Below are positions 7,433-16,560 of a stretch of 33,949 nt of DNA, one piece after another. A model generated the notes under the pieces. It was not told the origin of the DNA and made no database searches. It saw only the letters and a list, made by a program, of their open reading frames with translations. The first letter of the stretch is position 1, and the number at the start of each line of letters is the position of its first letter. Source of the stretch: Prevotella sp. (GTDB taxonomy: Bacteria; Bacteroidota; Bacteroidia; Bacteroidales; Bacteroidaceae); contig JAILPA010000017.1 of assembly GCA_024690505.1 (NCBI GenBank), positions 1 through 33,949 of the forward strand. The letters run 5' to 3'. Position numbers and translations under genes: made by a program.

Positions 7433-9508
7433 TCACTTTCCTTGGCCAATCTCTTTCAACAGGCGGTCGGCGTGGCCCCAGCGGTCCATCATGTAGAGCA
7501 CGTAGCGGATGTCGACGCCAATACAGCGGGCCAGGTCTGAGTCGTAGAAGATGTCGCTGGAGAGCGAGTCCCAGTTGCCATCGAAAGCCAGACCGATGAG
7601 GCGGTTCTGTCCGTCGAACATGGGGCTGCCGCTGTTGCCGCCCGTAATGTCGTTGGTGGTGAGGAAGCACAGGGGCATCTTCTTGGCATCCTGCATCAGG
7701 GTCACCATCTCGGGCTCCACACGATAATCCTCGATTTCATCGCCCTTCTTCATCTTCTCAACGATGCTGGGAGCAAGGGTCTGATAGCCCGAGGGACGTC
7801 CGCCCAGGTTGTATTCCTTCACCTGGCCATAGCTGAGGCGCATGGTGAAGTTGGCATCGCTGTAGTGGGGCTGGTCTTCCTCCATGCGCAGCTTGGCGGC
7901 ACAGAGGTAGCGCTCCTGCAGGTTGATGGAGTCGCGCACCAGGCGGCGCTGTTCATTGATTTTGCTGTAGAGCTCGGTTAGGTCGAGTCCCAGCTGCACG
8001 CCCAGATCTTTGTGGAACGATTTCTTGTTCAGGTAGATGCGCTTGTCCTTTTTCATCAGCAAGGAATGCGAGTAGACAAAGTCGGCAAACTTCTGGCAGT
8101 CGCCGTCAAACTGCTCGTCGATGGTCTTGTAGGTGGCAGGCAGGTATTCGGGGTCGCTCACCTGGTCGCGGTAGTTCTTCAGCAGCGTGCCCAGGGTCTC
8201 GCAGTCTGTGGCGGGGTCGAAGGTGTCGCTGTTGTCCTTGAACACGTAGTGCTGGCGCTTGCCATGGCCTTTGGGCTCGATGCCGTTATGAATGCGGAAG
8301 GCACGGCGCGACAGCTCGTCGGAGCGGAGGAAGCTCTCTACAAGGTACATCTGCATCTTGCTGAGGTTAAGACGCTGGGCGTAGAAACGCTCCATCTGGC
8401 CGAAGTCGAGCTGGCCGACGAACAGACCGGTGGAGTCCTGCCACTGACGCAACTGGCTCTCGAACGCCTGCTTCTGACGGATAAGCCCGATGGAATCGAT
8501 ACATTTGTTCATGCCAATGGAGTTCTTCCAGTAGTTCGACGACTGCGCGTACTTCGAGTCGTACTTGATGCGAACGGCCTCGCTGGCATCCATGTGGCGC
8601 TTCATCACCTCCTGCTTCACGCCACGTACCTGGGCACGTATGGCGTTCTCGGCGTAGCGCTCCTGAATGCCGTAGCTCGACAGGTAGCGCGAGGTGCTGC
8701 CGGGATAGCCCATCGTCATCGAGAACGAGCCTTCGCGATAGCCTTCGTCGGAGACGCGGGCCCAGTGCTCGGGGTGGTAGGGCACGTTCTTCTCGCTGTA
8801 TTCGGCAGGGCCGCCGGTCACGGGGTCGCAGTAGATGCGGAAGACGGAGAAGTCGCACGTCTGCCGCGGCCACATCCAGTTATCGGTCTCGCCACCGAAC
8901 TTGCCCATCGACTTGGGTATGGCAAACACCAGACGGAGGTCGCGGAAGTCGCGATAGGTAGTGGCGTAGTAGCAATTGCCCTCGTAGAAAGGCATCAGCT
9001 CAAGGCGCAGGGTGGAGTCCTGCTGCTTCACCTGTTTCGACATGGCATTCTCGATGGAATCGAGGAAAACGATGCGGCGCGAACGCGACATCTGATCAAT
9101 GCCCTGGGCCAGCAGCTCGTCGGTGACGTCGCGCTGCTCCACCATGAAGCTCACGAACATGTCCTTGTTGGGAAGCTCCTCCTCGAAGCTCTTGGCACAG
9201 AACCCGTTGAGCATGTAGTCGTGCTTCACCGTGGAATGCGAGCGGATGGCCTCGAAGCCACAGTGGTGGTTGGTGAAGACCAGGCCGTCGGGGCTCACCA
9301 CCACGCCCGAACAATAGCCCGAGAAGTTCACCACGCTCTTCATAATGGCGTCGTCGGCCTGATACAGTTTCTCGTAGGGCAGCTGGTAGCCCTCCATCTT
9401 CATCTGTTCATAGACGGCCTGGGGCAGGTTGTACAGTGTCCACATGCCTTCATCGGCATGGGCTCCCACCACTGCCATGCAGGCCAGTGATAATAGTAGT
9501 TTTTTCAT
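7433..9508 (-). CDS. dpp7: S46 family dipeptidyl-peptidase, DPP7-like
   Basis: The protein has 691 residues with the signal peptide MKKLLLSLACMAVVGAHA followed by DEGMW, the usual mature start of S46 peptidases. The chymotrypsin-like catalytic histidine lies in TNHHCGF (residues 79-85), and the catalytic serine is Ser626 in GGNSGSP. The residue that sets P1 preference in the family lies in FDGNW. Gly here (Gly644) is the DPP7 type, which prefers hydrophobic P1 residues, while DPP11 enzymes have Arg (FDRNW). The enzyme is expected in the periplasm, releasing dipeptides that asaccharolytic or proteolytic Bacteroidales import and ferment. Its ATG overlaps the flippase stop (ATGA at 9508-9505), so the two are translationally coupled. 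The DPP7/DPP11 assignment rests on a single site and is less certain than the family. Confidence 0.92.
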   Translation of the reverse strand: MKKLLLSLACMAVVGAHADEGMWTLYNLPQAVYEQMKMEGYQLPYEKLYQADDAIMKSVVNFSGYCSGVVVSPDGLVFTNHHCGFEAIRSHSTVKHDYMLNGFCAKSFEEELPNKDMFVSFMVEQRDVTDELLAQGIDQMSRSRRIVFLDSIENAMSKQVKQQDSTLRLELMPFYEGNCYYATTYRDFRDLRLVFAIPKSMGKFGGETDNWMWPRQTCDFSVFRIYCDPVTGGPAEYSEKNVPYHPEHWARVSDEGYREGSFSMTMGYPGSTSRYLSSYGIQERYAENAIRAQVRGVKQEVMKRHMDASEAVRIKYDSKYAQSSNYWKNSIGMNKCIDSIGLIRQKQAFESQLRQWQDSTGLFVGQLDFGQMERFYAQRLNLSKMQMYLVESFLRSDELSRRAFRIHNGIEPKGHGKRQHYVFKDNSDTFDPATDCETLGTLLKNYRDQVSDPEYLPATYKTIDEQFDGDCQKFADFVYSHSLLMKKDKRIYLNKKSFHKDLGVQLGLDLTELYSKINEQRRLVRDSINLQERYLCAAKLRMEEDQPHYSDANFTMRLSYGQVKEYNLGGRPSGYQTLAPSIVEKMKKGDEIEDYRVEPEMVTLMQDAKKMPLCFLTTNDITGGNSGSPMFDGQNRLIGLAFDGNWDSLSSDIFYDSDLARCIGVDIRYVLYMMDRWGHADRLLKEIGQGK

Positions 9509-10986
9509 GCTTTATTGTTTATTGATGATTGTTGATTGTCTTGACGCTGGAAATATTTTCCCACCAGGGGCAGACCGCTCAGGGGGAAGTCGCGGCGAAC
9601 GATCACAGTCGCAAAAAGGGCGATGAAAGCGGTGCTGACGGCCAGCGATGGCACCACCGGCACGTGGCGTTGCAACAGGAGCATGGCAAAGCACAGCACA
9701 ACGGTCAGGACGGTGTAGATGCCAATGTCGCGCAACGGATAGCGGATGGGGTGGTACTTCTGACCCACAACATAGCTCAGCAGCATCGACACGCCGTAGC
9801 CCGCAAAGCCAGCCCAGGCGCAGGCCATATAGCCGTAGCGGGGCACGAAGATGAGGTTGGCCAGCACTATGACGGAGCATCCCACACCCGAGAAGACAGC
9901 GCCCCAGATGGTCCTGTCGGACAGCTTATACCAGAACGACAGGTTGAAGTAGATGCCCATCATAATCTCGGCTGCCATGACGATGGGGACAACGCGCAGC
10001 CCTTCCCAGTAGTCGCTGGCGATGACGTGCTTGAGCAGCGGCATCCACCCCACGACGCAAAGGTAGGCCAACAGGGTGAAGATGATGAAGAACTTCATGG
10101 CCTTAGCCTGCGACTCATCGTTGTCGCGGTCGCCCGTTTTGCCAAAGACGTAAGGCTCGTAGGCATAGCGGAAGGCCTGGGTAATCATGGCCATGATCAT
10201 GGCAATCTTCGCACAGGCGCCGTAAATGCCCAACTGCTGTTTTCCATCGGTTCCATCGTAGATGAAAGGGAACAGTATCTTGTCGGCCACCTGGTTCAGG
10301 ATGCCGGCAATGCCCAGGATGAGGATGGGCCAGGAGTAGGCCACCATCCTGCGCATGAGGGCGGGGTCGAAGCCATGACGCAGTCCGCGCAGCTCCTGAT
10401 AGGTGGCCAGCAGAATGACTGCCGAGCACACCAGGTTAATATAGAAAGCGTAGGCAGGATCACTGCCGCCCATCAGCAGGTAATAGATGAGGTTCAGGAC
10501 GATGGTGAGTGCGATGTTCAGCAGCTGCAGCGAGGCGAACTTCAACGCCTTCTTCTGCTGGCGCAAGTAGGCAAAGGGAATGGCACGCATGGCATCGAGG
10601 GCTACCGTGATGGCCATCACCCAGACGTATTGCGGCGTTGCGGCATAGCCCAGCCCCGATGAAATGGGGCTTATCAACAACAAAACCAGTGCCACGAAGG
10701 CCAGCGAGACGGTGCCCACGCCGATGAGCGCCGTTGAGAACACCCGCTGCGGATTTTCCCCTGCTTTGTTGGAGAAGCGGAAGAACGTGGTCTCCATGCC
10801 AAAGGTCAGCAGCACCACCACCAGTGCCGACAGCGCATACATGTTGGTGATGACGCCATAGCCGCCACTGGCTGCCGAAATCTTTGCCGTATAGAGCGGC
10901 ACCAGCAGGTAGTTGAGGAACCTGCCAATGATACTTGATAGCCCGTAGATGAACGTGTCTTTTGCCAGCGATTTAAGGTTTGCCAT
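9505..10986 (-). CDS. Wzx/MATE-like polysaccharide flippase
   Basis: This 493-residue polytopic membrane protein has about 12-14 hydrophobic helices. It opens with SLAKDTFIYGLSSIIGRFLNYLLVPLY cut after the first residues by a TM segment, the typical N-terminus of oligosaccharide-repeat-unit flippases (polysaccharide biosynthesis family, MOP superfamily). These proteins move lipid-linked sugars across the inner membrane. There are no glycosyltransferases next to it, so the substrate (O-antigen, capsule or another lipid-linked glycan) cannot be told. It is the second gene of a four-gene run, 6 bases after the SpmA-SpmB-like gene and overlapping the peptidase start by 4 bases. A MurJ-like role is less likely, given the Wzx-like N-terminus. 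Confidence 0.85.
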   Translation of the reverse strand: MANLKSLAKDTFIYGLSSIIGRFLNYLLVPLYTAKISAASGGYGVITNMYALSALVVVLLTFGMETTFFRFSNKAGENPQRVFSTALIGVGTVSLAFVALVLLLISPISSGLGYAATPQYVWVMAITVALDAMRAIPFAYLRQQKKALKFASLQLLNIALTIVLNLIYYLLMGGSDPAYAFYINLVCSAVILLATYQELRGLRHGFDPALMRRMVAYSWPILILGIAGILNQVADKILFPFIYDGTDGKQQLGIYGACAKIAMIMAMITQAFRYAYEPYVFGKTGDRDNDESQAKAMKFFIIFTLLAYLCVVGWMPLLKHVIASDYWEGLRVVPIVMAAEIMMGIYFNLSFWYKLSDRTIWGAVFSGVGCSVIVLANLIFVPRYGYMACAWAGFAGYGVSMLLSYVVGQKYHPIRYPLRDIGIYTVLTVVLCFAMLLLQRHVPVVPSLAVSTAFIALFATVIVRRDFPLSGLPLVGKYFQRQDNQQSSINNKA

Positions 10987-10992
10987 AGCGTT

Positions 10993-12282
10993 TTATCCGA
11001 AGAACATATATGCGATGAAGATGGCGGCAATGATGCCCGCCAAGTCGGCCAGCAGGCCACAAGTGACGGCGTGGCGGGTGTAGCGTATGCTCACCGAGCC
11101 GAAATAGACCGCCAGGATGTAGAAGGTGGTCTCGGTGCTGCCCTGGAAGATGCAGGCAAGGTGGCCAACGAACGAGTCGGGGCCATAGGTTTCCATGGCG
11201 TCGACCATCATGCCGCGGGCACCGCCGCCACTCAGCGGCTTCATCATGGCCGTGGGAAGGGCCCCCACGAAGTCGGTGTTGAAGCCCAGAGCACCTACCA
11301 CCCAGGCAATGCCGTCAATGATCCACTGCATGGCCCCCGATGCCTTGAAGACGGCGATACCGGCCAAAATGGCCAGCAGATAGGGGATGATGCGCACCGC
11401 CGTGGTGAAACCCTCCTTGGCTCCCTCGACAAAAGCGTCGTATACATTGATGCGCTTAAACAGTCCTACACTGATAAAGGACACGATGATGGCCATGAGA
11501 ATAAAGCCTGTGGCACTGTTTGAGACCAAATCGACCGAGTCGGGGTCAAGCTGGTTGATGCCCCAAACCACTGCTGCCATCAGGAAGCACATCCCTCCCA
11601 GCACCATGAGGAGGGTGCGGTTCAGCAGATTGATACGCTGATAGAGGGACGTAACAATGAGTCCTACCATGGTAGAGCAGAAGGTGGCCAGCAGAATGGG
11701 GATGAACACATCGGTGGGCTGGGCGGCATTCATGGCGGAGCGCTGAGCCAGCACCGACACCGGTATGAGGGTCACACCGCTGGTATTCAGCACAAGGAAC
11801 ATGATCATGGGGTCTGTGGCCGTCTGTCGCAGACGGGTCACCTCGGCATCGCTCAGGTTTTTCTCCTTCCGCTGCTTCTCGATGTCCTCGTTCTTCAGGT
11901 CGTCCAGCTCCTTCATGGCCTTCAAACCCATGGGCGTGGCAGAATTGTCGAGCCCCAGCATGTTGGCCGACATGTTCATAAAGATGCTACCCATGGCGGG
12001 ATGGCCTTTGGGAATGCTGGGAAACAGCTTCACGAACACAGGGCTGAGGAGCCTCGACAGAGCGTTCACCAGTCCTCCGCGCTCAGCAATCTTCATCATG
12101 CCCAGCCAGAAGGCCAGAACGCCTATCATGCCCAATGAGAGGGTGACAGCCGTGTCGGTCATCTTGCTGAGTTCCTCGAACATGGTGTAGAAGACATCAT
12201 ATTGCCCGGTAAAAACGAATTTAATCAGGCAAATGAAAAAGGCAACGACGAAGAATCCTATCCAGATATAATTCAGTACCAT
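10993..12282 (-). CDS. SpmA-SpmB fusion-type nucleoside-recognition membrane protein
   Basis: The protein has 429 residues from the ATG at 12282. A longer frame would need a TTG at 12315, which adds eleven non-hydrophobic residues, so the ATG is preferred. The N-terminal half resembles spore maturation protein A (LNTSGVTLIPVSVLAQRS and an early NMLGLDNSATPMG loop). The C-terminal half resembles SpmB (LSGGGARGMM, FQGSTETTFY, IRYTRHAV). Both carry the 'nucleoside recognition' Gate domain, with several membrane helices each. Fused forms occur in non-sporulating Bacteroidetes, where the transported or sensed molecule is not established. The gene is first in the operon that continues with the flippase and two secreted peptidases. 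Confidence 0.85.
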   Translation of the reverse strand: MVLNYIWIGFFVVAFFICLIKFVFTGQYDVFYTMFEELSKMTDTAVTLSLGMIGVLAFWLGMMKIAERGGLVNALSRLLSPVFVKLFPSIPKGHPAMGSIFMNMSANMLGLDNSATPMGLKAMKELDDLKNEDIEKQRKEKNLSDAEVTRLRQTATDPMIMFLVLNTSGVTLIPVSVLAQRSAMNAAQPTDVFIPILLATFCSTMVGLIVTSLYQRINLLNRTLLMVLGGMCFLMAAVVWGINQLDPDSVDLVSNSATGFILMAIIVSFISVGLFKRINVYDAFVEGAKEGFTTAVRIIPYLLAILAGIAVFKASGAMQWIIDGIAWVVGALGFNTDFVGALPTAMMKPLSGGGARGMMVDAMETYGPDSFVGHLACIFQGSTETTFYILAVYFGSVSIRYTRHAVTCGLLADLAGIIAAIFIAYMFFG

Positions 12283-12441
12283 TCTCGTGATGTTGTGTTT
12301 ATGAAGAAGCCTCAACAGGCCGTATTCTTAAAGAGGCGTTCCTATTACTTCTAAGCCGATGAATTCAGTGTTTTTCGGAAGAATAGTTCCGCATGGCTTG
12401 ATGACGGCTGTCGTCCTTGAGTTCAAACCGTTTATCTGGAT

Positions 12442-12450
12442 GCAAAAGTA
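12442..12450 (-). promoter_or_regulatory. -7 promoter box for the SpmAB-flippase-DPP7-protease operon
   Basis: The minus strand reads TACTTTTGC (TAnnTTTG). A leader of about 150 bases would precede the ATG at 12282. No convincing -33 TTG is present at the right distance, so confidence is moderate. Confidence 0.5.
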
Positions 12451-12504
12451 CAACAATTTTCTTAAATGCGGGCTAAAAACGGAAAAAAAATGCGTTTCCT
12501 CCTC

Positions 12505-13407
12505 TTAATATTCTACGTAAGGTCTCAGCCGCTCAATATCCTGGGGTGCAAAGTCCTGGCTGAACCGCAGGTCGCTCAGGTCGGTAATGGCGCCGTGCTG
12601 CCGCCTGTAGTCGACGATGGCACGGGCCTGGTAGTAGTTGATGTAGGGGTGGCGTTTCAGCTCGTCGAGCGTGAGGCGGTTGATGTTCAGCTTCTGCATC
12701 GGTGTTGCTTCTATGGTGAAGTAGGCCTTTGCATCCACTGGGAAATCCTGAATCTCGTCCAGCTGGTCTACCGAGACGTAGCCGCCCAAACGCTGACCAT
12801 ATTCTGCAATGCGCCGTGCATAGTAGCTGCCAATGCCCGGCACGGTCTTCAGCTGGGTGGTGTCGGCAGTGGCGAGGTCTATCGTCTGTCCCTCGGCTAT
12901 CTTCACGGGATAGCGCAGCGAATCGCGGTGTGGCGCCTCTTGCCTTGGTTCCACCAGCGTGGAGGCGGGCATGTAATCGGAGCTGATGGTGATGTAAGGC
13001 TCCAGCTCGCGGTATTCCTTCACCGTAAGCCCGTAAAGGCGTGCGAAGTCTTGCTTCTGGCGGAAAATGCCGCCTTTTGCGCGGTATTTGTAGATGTTGC
13101 GCACGATGTTGGGACTGAGCCCTAAGCGCAGCAGCGTGGTGCTGTCGGCCGTGTTCGGGTCGAAGGCGAAACGCTCGGGCTGTGCCACGTTGGCAGGCTG
13201 ATAGTAGGGCGACCGATGGTTTCGACCAAAATGAGTGGCTGCTGTCTGTGCGGAATCGGCGATAATTCCCGATGAAACGGGTTGATTTTGCGTTTCCCGA
13301 CCTCCTGTCAGCAGGATAATGCCAAAGGCGACGACAGCTATGATAATCAGGATGAAGATGACTTGACGGTCGCTTTTGTGCAGTACGAAGAACTGACTTG
13401 CTCTCAT
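12505..13407 (-). CDS. Membrane-anchored helix-hairpin-helix (ComEA-like) protein
   Basis: The protein has 300 residues starting at the ATG 13407 that overlaps the transporter stop (ATGA, 13407-13404). A longer open frame to 13701 would run over the transporter gene and is rejected. Residues about 15-35 form one membrane helix (VIFILIIIAVVAFGIILL). Three helix-hairpin-helix units follow: FDPNTADSTTLLRLGLS, TADTTQLKTVPGIGSYYARR and INRLTLDELKRHPYINYYQA. The middle one has the classic PGIG hairpin. In ComEA such domains bind double-stranded DNA during uptake. Here the fold and location fit an envelope DNA-binding protein, but a competence role is only inferred. The third hairpin (HPYIN) has lost the Gly pair. 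Confidence 0.88.
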   Translation of the reverse strand: MRASQFFVLHKSDRQVIFILIIIAVVAFGIILLTGGRETQNQPVSSGIIADSAQTAATHFGRNHRSPYYQPANVAQPERFAFDPNTADSTTLLRLGLSPNIVRNIYKYRAKGGIFRQKQDFARLYGLTVKEYRELEPYITISSDYMPASTLVEPRQEAPHRDSLRYPVKIAEGQTIDLATADTTQLKTVPGIGSYYARRIAEYGQRLGGYVSVDQLDEIQDFPVDAKAYFTIEATPMQKLNINRLTLDELKRHPYINYYQARAIVDYRRQHGAITDLSDLRFSQDFAPQDIERLRPYVEY

Positions 13408-14762
13408 ATCACGTGCAACTGGTGCAGGAAGATGGCCAAAATACAGGTGGGACAGACGAAGCGCACCAGGAAGAGGTAGGCGCTGAAGAAGCGTCCGCGC
13501 AGCGTGCCACCGTTGGTGAACTCGTCCTTCACCACATGGCGGGGTACGTACCACCCCAGGAACAGGCAGGTGAGGAATCCGCCCAAGGGCAGGAATATCT
13601 GGCCGGTAATGAAGTCGAACAGGTTGAAGAGCTGCATTCCGAACAGCTGGATGTCGGCATTGTAGAACGACAGCGAACAGAACACGCCGATGATGGAGCA
13701 AAGCACAGTGACGATGACGGCTCCGCTATGGCGCGAGATCTTCAGCTCCTCGTGGAAGAAGGCGGTGCTCACCTCATGCAGCGAGATAAGCGAGGTCAGG
13801 GCGGCCACCGACAGCAAAGCAAAGAAGAGCAAGGCAATGATGGTGCCAAGGAAGGGCACGGCTTCAAAGGCCTTGTTGAAGACGTAGGGCAAAGACTTGA
13901 ACACCAGCGACGTACCCTCCTGCACATTGCCGTCGACGGAGAACACGGCAGGGAAAATCATCAGGCCGGCCAAGATGGCAATCATCGAATCGATGCTCAC
14001 TATCTGCACGGCCGACTTCGTCAGGTGCACGTCGCGTTTGAAATAGCTGGCATAAGTGCACAGGCACCCCATGCCCACGCTGAGCGAATAGAAGGCCTGG
14101 CCCAGGGCTCCCAGCAGCACCTCGCTATCCACCTTGGTAAAGTCGGGGCTGAACAGGAAGCTGAAGGCCTGCTGCGTGCCAGGCAGGAAGCAGGCGGCCA
14201 CGGCAATGACCACGAGCAGGACGAAGAGCAGCGGCATCATCAGCTTCGAGGCCCGCTCAATGCCTTTCTGCACACCACACGACACGACGAAGTGGGTGAT
14301 GAGCATGAAAATGAGCAGACAGATGATGGGCTTCCACGGATGGGCGGAGAAGGTGTCGAAATAGTTGGCCACCTCGGTAGGGCTGCCATGCAGCTGGCCC
14401 GTGGCTGAGGCAAGAATATACTGCAAGCACCAGCCCGACACCACGCAATAGTAGCCGGAAATGAGCAGACCGGTGAAAACGCCGAAATAGCCGATGAAAC
14501 GCCAGGGGGTGCCGCCGGCCAAGCTGCTATAGGAACGAGCAGTGTTGGCCTGCGCACGCCGACCGATGATGAACTCGTTCAACATGCAGGGGATGCCCAG
14601 CACCAGGACGCAGCCAATATAGATGAGGATGAAAGCGGCACCGCCGTTCTCGCCGGCCATCGTGGGAAAACGCCACACATTGCCCAGGCCTACTGCCGAC
14701 CCTGCCGTGGCCAGCACAATGCCCAGACGGCTGCCAAAGTTTGCTCGCTCTGTTTGCTTCAT
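13404..14762 (-). CDS. Sodium-dependent neurotransmitter:sodium symporter (NSS/LeuT) family transporter
   Basis: The protein has 452 residues and about 11-12 membrane helices. The N-terminus SRLGIVLATAGSAVGLGNVW followed by RFP is the TM1 signature of bacterial NSS transporters, where the helix unwinds at the substrate and Na+ sites. Family members such as MhsT and TnaT import amino acids, often tryptophan or other hydrophobic ones. The substrate cannot be decided from sequence here. It is the first gene of a two-gene unit with the helix-hairpin-helix protein (4-base overlap). The promoter box lies about 27 bases upstream, back to back with that of the VanZ-like gene. Confidence 0.92.
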   Translation of the reverse strand: MKQTERANFGSRLGIVLATAGSAVGLGNVWRFPTMAGENGGAAFILIYIGCVLVLGIPCMLNEFIIGRRAQANTARSYSSLAGGTPWRFIGYFGVFTGLLISGYYCVVSGWCLQYILASATGQLHGSPTEVANYFDTFSAHPWKPIICLLIFMLITHFVVSCGVQKGIERASKLMMPLLFVLLVVIAVAACFLPGTQQAFSFLFSPDFTKVDSEVLLGALGQAFYSLSVGMGCLCTYASYFKRDVHLTKSAVQIVSIDSMIAILAGLMIFPAVFSVDGNVQEGTSLVFKSLPYVFNKAFEAVPFLGTIIALLFFALLSVAALTSLISLHEVSTAFFHEELKISRHSGAVIVTVLCSIIGVFCSLSFYNADIQLFGMQLFNLFDFITGQIFLPLGGFLTCLFLGWYVPRHVVKDEFTNGGTLRGRFFSAYLFLVRFVCPTCILAIFLHQLHVI

Positions 14763-14788
14763 ATTCGCAGTCTTTTTCTATTCTGCGT

Positions 14789-14797
14789 GCAAAAGTA
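14789..14797 (-). promoter_or_regulatory. -7 box for the NSS transporter gene
   Basis: The minus strand reads TACTTTTGC, 27 bases before the ATG at 14762. The 5' leader would be only about 20 bases. No clear -33 element is seen. Confidence 0.5.
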
Positions 14798-14841
14798 CGA
14801 AATAATTCCTAATTCATGCTTCACCTTTCATATTATTTTTA

Positions 14842-14850
14842 TACTTTTGC
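14842..14850 (+). promoter_or_regulatory. -7 box for the VanZ-like gene
   Basis: TACTTTTGC matches TAnnTTTG and lies 20 bases before the ATG at 14871. It is divergent from the box at 14789-14797, so two opposite promoters share about 60 bases. Confidence 0.55.
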
Positions 14851-14870
14851 ATTCAAATTGTAACGAAAGC

Positions 14871-15305
14871 ATGAAGAAAACCTTTTATTTGCTACGCCAC
14901 TACCCGCTGACGCTGGTCTGTGTGGCCCTCGTCTGGTTCCTGTCGCTGTTCATCTACATGCCCGAGACGCCACTCGACGACGTGCCGTTTATAGACAAAT
15001 GGACACACCTAGTGATGTACGGCGGCATGTGCATCGTGATGTGGGTGGAGCACATGCGCTGTCACAAGCACCTCGTAGCGTGGAAGCTTTGGCTCTATGC
15101 GGTTCTTGGCCCGATAGCCATGGGTGGTGTGATAGAGTTGCTGCAGAAATATGCCACCACGAACCGCTCAGGCGAATGGCTCGACTTTTGGGCCGACAGC
15201 CTCGGCGTGGTGCTGGGAGCCGTCGTGGGCCTGACGATACACCGAATAAGACAAAGGGTCATTCTGGGGACGAAGAAGGACAGCTTTGACAAACGCAAAG
15301 GATAG
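14871..15305 (+). CDS. VanZ-like membrane protein
   Basis: The protein has 144 residues from the ATG at 14871, which sits right after the promoter box. An upstream extension to 14754 would cross that promoter and is rejected. Four hydrophobic helices are visible. The loop PFIDKWTHLVMYGG and the later VIELLQKY...WLDFWADSLGVVLG pattern are the conserved parts of the VanZ-like domain. VanZ itself gives low-level teicoplanin resistance, but most members of this family in Bacteroidetes have no known function, so no resistance role is claimed. It is a single-gene unit. Confidence 0.85.
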   Translation: MKKTFYLLRHYPLTLVCVALVWFLSLFIYMPETPLDDVPFIDKWTHLVMYGGMCIVMWVEHMRCHKHLVAWKLWLYAVLGPIAMGGVIELLQKYATTNRSGEWLDFWADSLGVVLGAVVGLTIHRIRQRVILGTKKDSFDKRKG

Positions 15306-15386
15306 CACACAATTATCTCGCATCTGCCATATTATCAACATAAAGAATCAAGAATTAGAGAATTTGAGAATTGCATTTCACGAGTC

Positions 15387-15401
15387 TCCCGTTCGGCGGG
15401 A
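15387..15401. repeat. Short hairpin downstream of the VanZ-like gene
   Basis: A 5-bp stem (tcccg / cggga) with a 5-base loop, 82 bases after the VanZ-like stop. No T-run follows, so a terminator is not supported. Confidence 0.35.
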
Positions 15402-15410
15402 TTTACAATC

Positions 15411-15444
15411 TCCTGACTTCGTCGGACAAGTGATGAAGTCAGGA
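15411..15444. repeat. 10-bp perfect stem-loop in the 15306-15521 gap
   Basis: tcctgacttc at 15411-15420 pairs perfectly with gaagtcagga at 15435-15444 around a 14-base loop. It lies between convergent genes (VanZ-like plus strand, acyltransferase minus strand). No U-tract follows on either strand. It may act as an mRNA end barrier for both transcripts. Confidence 0.5.
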
Positions 15445-15521
15445 AATATGAAAAACGGGAAGTGAGGGGAGTGGCTGCGCAGAGTGTCCTGCAATCAGAA
15501 CAAGTTTAGGCGCTTATAATT

Positions 15522-16514
15522 TTAATAGCCTTCCTTGTAGATGACCTTGGCGGCTCCGCTGGTAATCTTCAGGGCCTCGGGGTGCTCGCGGATGAAGGAG
15601 TCGATGTGGCGTACCTTCTTCTCCTCAAGAACCTCGTCCATGGAAATGAGGATGCCCGTCTCCTCCACGTCGCCGAAGCCGTAGTTGATGGCTGTACCGA
15701 AGAGTTTCATGGTGGGCGACAGGCTCATGTAAGCGTTCACCAACGGAGGTATGTTGTAGCCCAGACGCCTCACTTCCTGGTTCAGGATGCGGTAGTCGTC
15801 CTTGAAGTCGGTGCCGCAGAAGAGTGCGGCCAGCTGAGCCTCGTCAGTTTCAATTTTCAGCGGTTTCATCGGCACAACAAGGTCTTCCTTGTCATCGAAA
15901 TACTTCTTAAGGAAATAGAGTATCATGTCACGCCCCTCACGGATGTAACTGGGGTACATGGTCATCTTGCCGAAGAAGAAGCGCACATTGGGCATGACGA
16001 CGGTCAAGGCTCCGAGCCCGTCCCAAAGATTGTCGAGCGCGAAAAGGCTCTTGGCTCCCATGCGTGAGCTCTGGTAGGGCAGGCTGACGAAGGAGCGACC
16101 CAGCTCGATGGTGTAGGGCATGTACTCCTTGATGAACTTCTGGCTGAAGCGGAACATGTGGCTGGTAGCGAGAATGGGCTGCCCCTGAGCGTCAATCTCC
16201 CACTTCGTCCCCTCGAGATAGCGGTAGCCACCGATGATCTCCTCGGCCTCGGGATTCCACACGATGAGCTGCTTGTAGCAGTTCTCGCAGGTGTCGAACT
16301 CGTCGATGTCGGCTGCCTTGCCAGTGCCGCCGCCGGCTTCGCGGAAGGCTTCTTCGCGCAGACGACCTATCTCCTGCATCACGTTCGGGGCATTGTGGGC
16401 CGTGATGATGTAGACTTCGTTGTTGCTCTTGTTCGTCATGCGCAGCTGGCGTTCGGGCGTCAGCTCCTGCTTCAGCAGTTCTACGGGTACGGGGGCGATG
16501 ATGGGCTGTTCCAT
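15522..16514 (-). CDS. glsB: GNAT/hemolysin-type N-acyltransferase, GlsB-like
   Basis: The protein has 330 residues from the ATG at 16514; an in-frame TTG slightly upstream is less likely. The N-terminal half matches the Acetyltransf_5 (OlsB/hemolysin-like) type: LREEAFREAGGGTGKAADID, then LIVWNPEAEEIIGGYRYLEG, then ELGRSFVSLPYQSSRMG. In Bacteroides thetaiotaomicron, GlsB N-acylates glycine with a 3-hydroxy fatty acid, and GlsA adds the second chain to make glycine lipids. The neighbour 46 bases upstream is a PlsC-type acyltransferase, so the pair reproduces that system. The gene name is inferred from this pairing. An ornithine-lipid OlsB role is the alternative. Confidence 0.75.
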   Translation of the reverse strand: MEQPIIAPVPVELLKQELTPERQLRMTNKSNNEVYIITAHNAPNVMQEIGRLREEAFREAGGGTGKAADIDEFDTCENCYKQLIVWNPEAEEIIGGYRYLEGTKWEIDAQGQPILATSHMFRFSQKFIKEYMPYTIELGRSFVSLPYQSSRMGAKSLFALDNLWDGLGALTVVMPNVRFFFGKMTMYPSYIREGRDMILYFLKKYFDDKEDLVVPMKPLKIETDEAQLAALFCGTDFKDDYRILNQEVRRLGYNIPPLVNAYMSLSPTMKLFGTAINYGFGDVEETGILISMDEVLEEKKVRHIDSFIREHPEALKITSGAAKVIYKEGY

Positions 16515-16560
16515 TGGTGGGGTCAAATAGGTAGATGTGGGAGTGATATAAGCTGTCTGT

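Noticed and set aside
8012..9490. Long plus-strand frame of 492 codons
   Set aside because: It is antisense to the DPP7-like gene, which has a signal peptide and catalytic motifs. The frame has no recognisable domain and follows the codon bias of the opposite strand.
13408..13701. N-terminal extension of the helix-hairpin-helix protein
   Set aside because: It would overlap nearly 300 bases of the transporter gene in another frame. The ATG at 13407 gives a normal membrane anchor and a translational-coupling overlap.
15387..15444. Terminator for the VanZ-like or acyltransferase genes
   Set aside because: The stems are good but no T-run follows on either strand, so they are listed as hairpins of unknown role.
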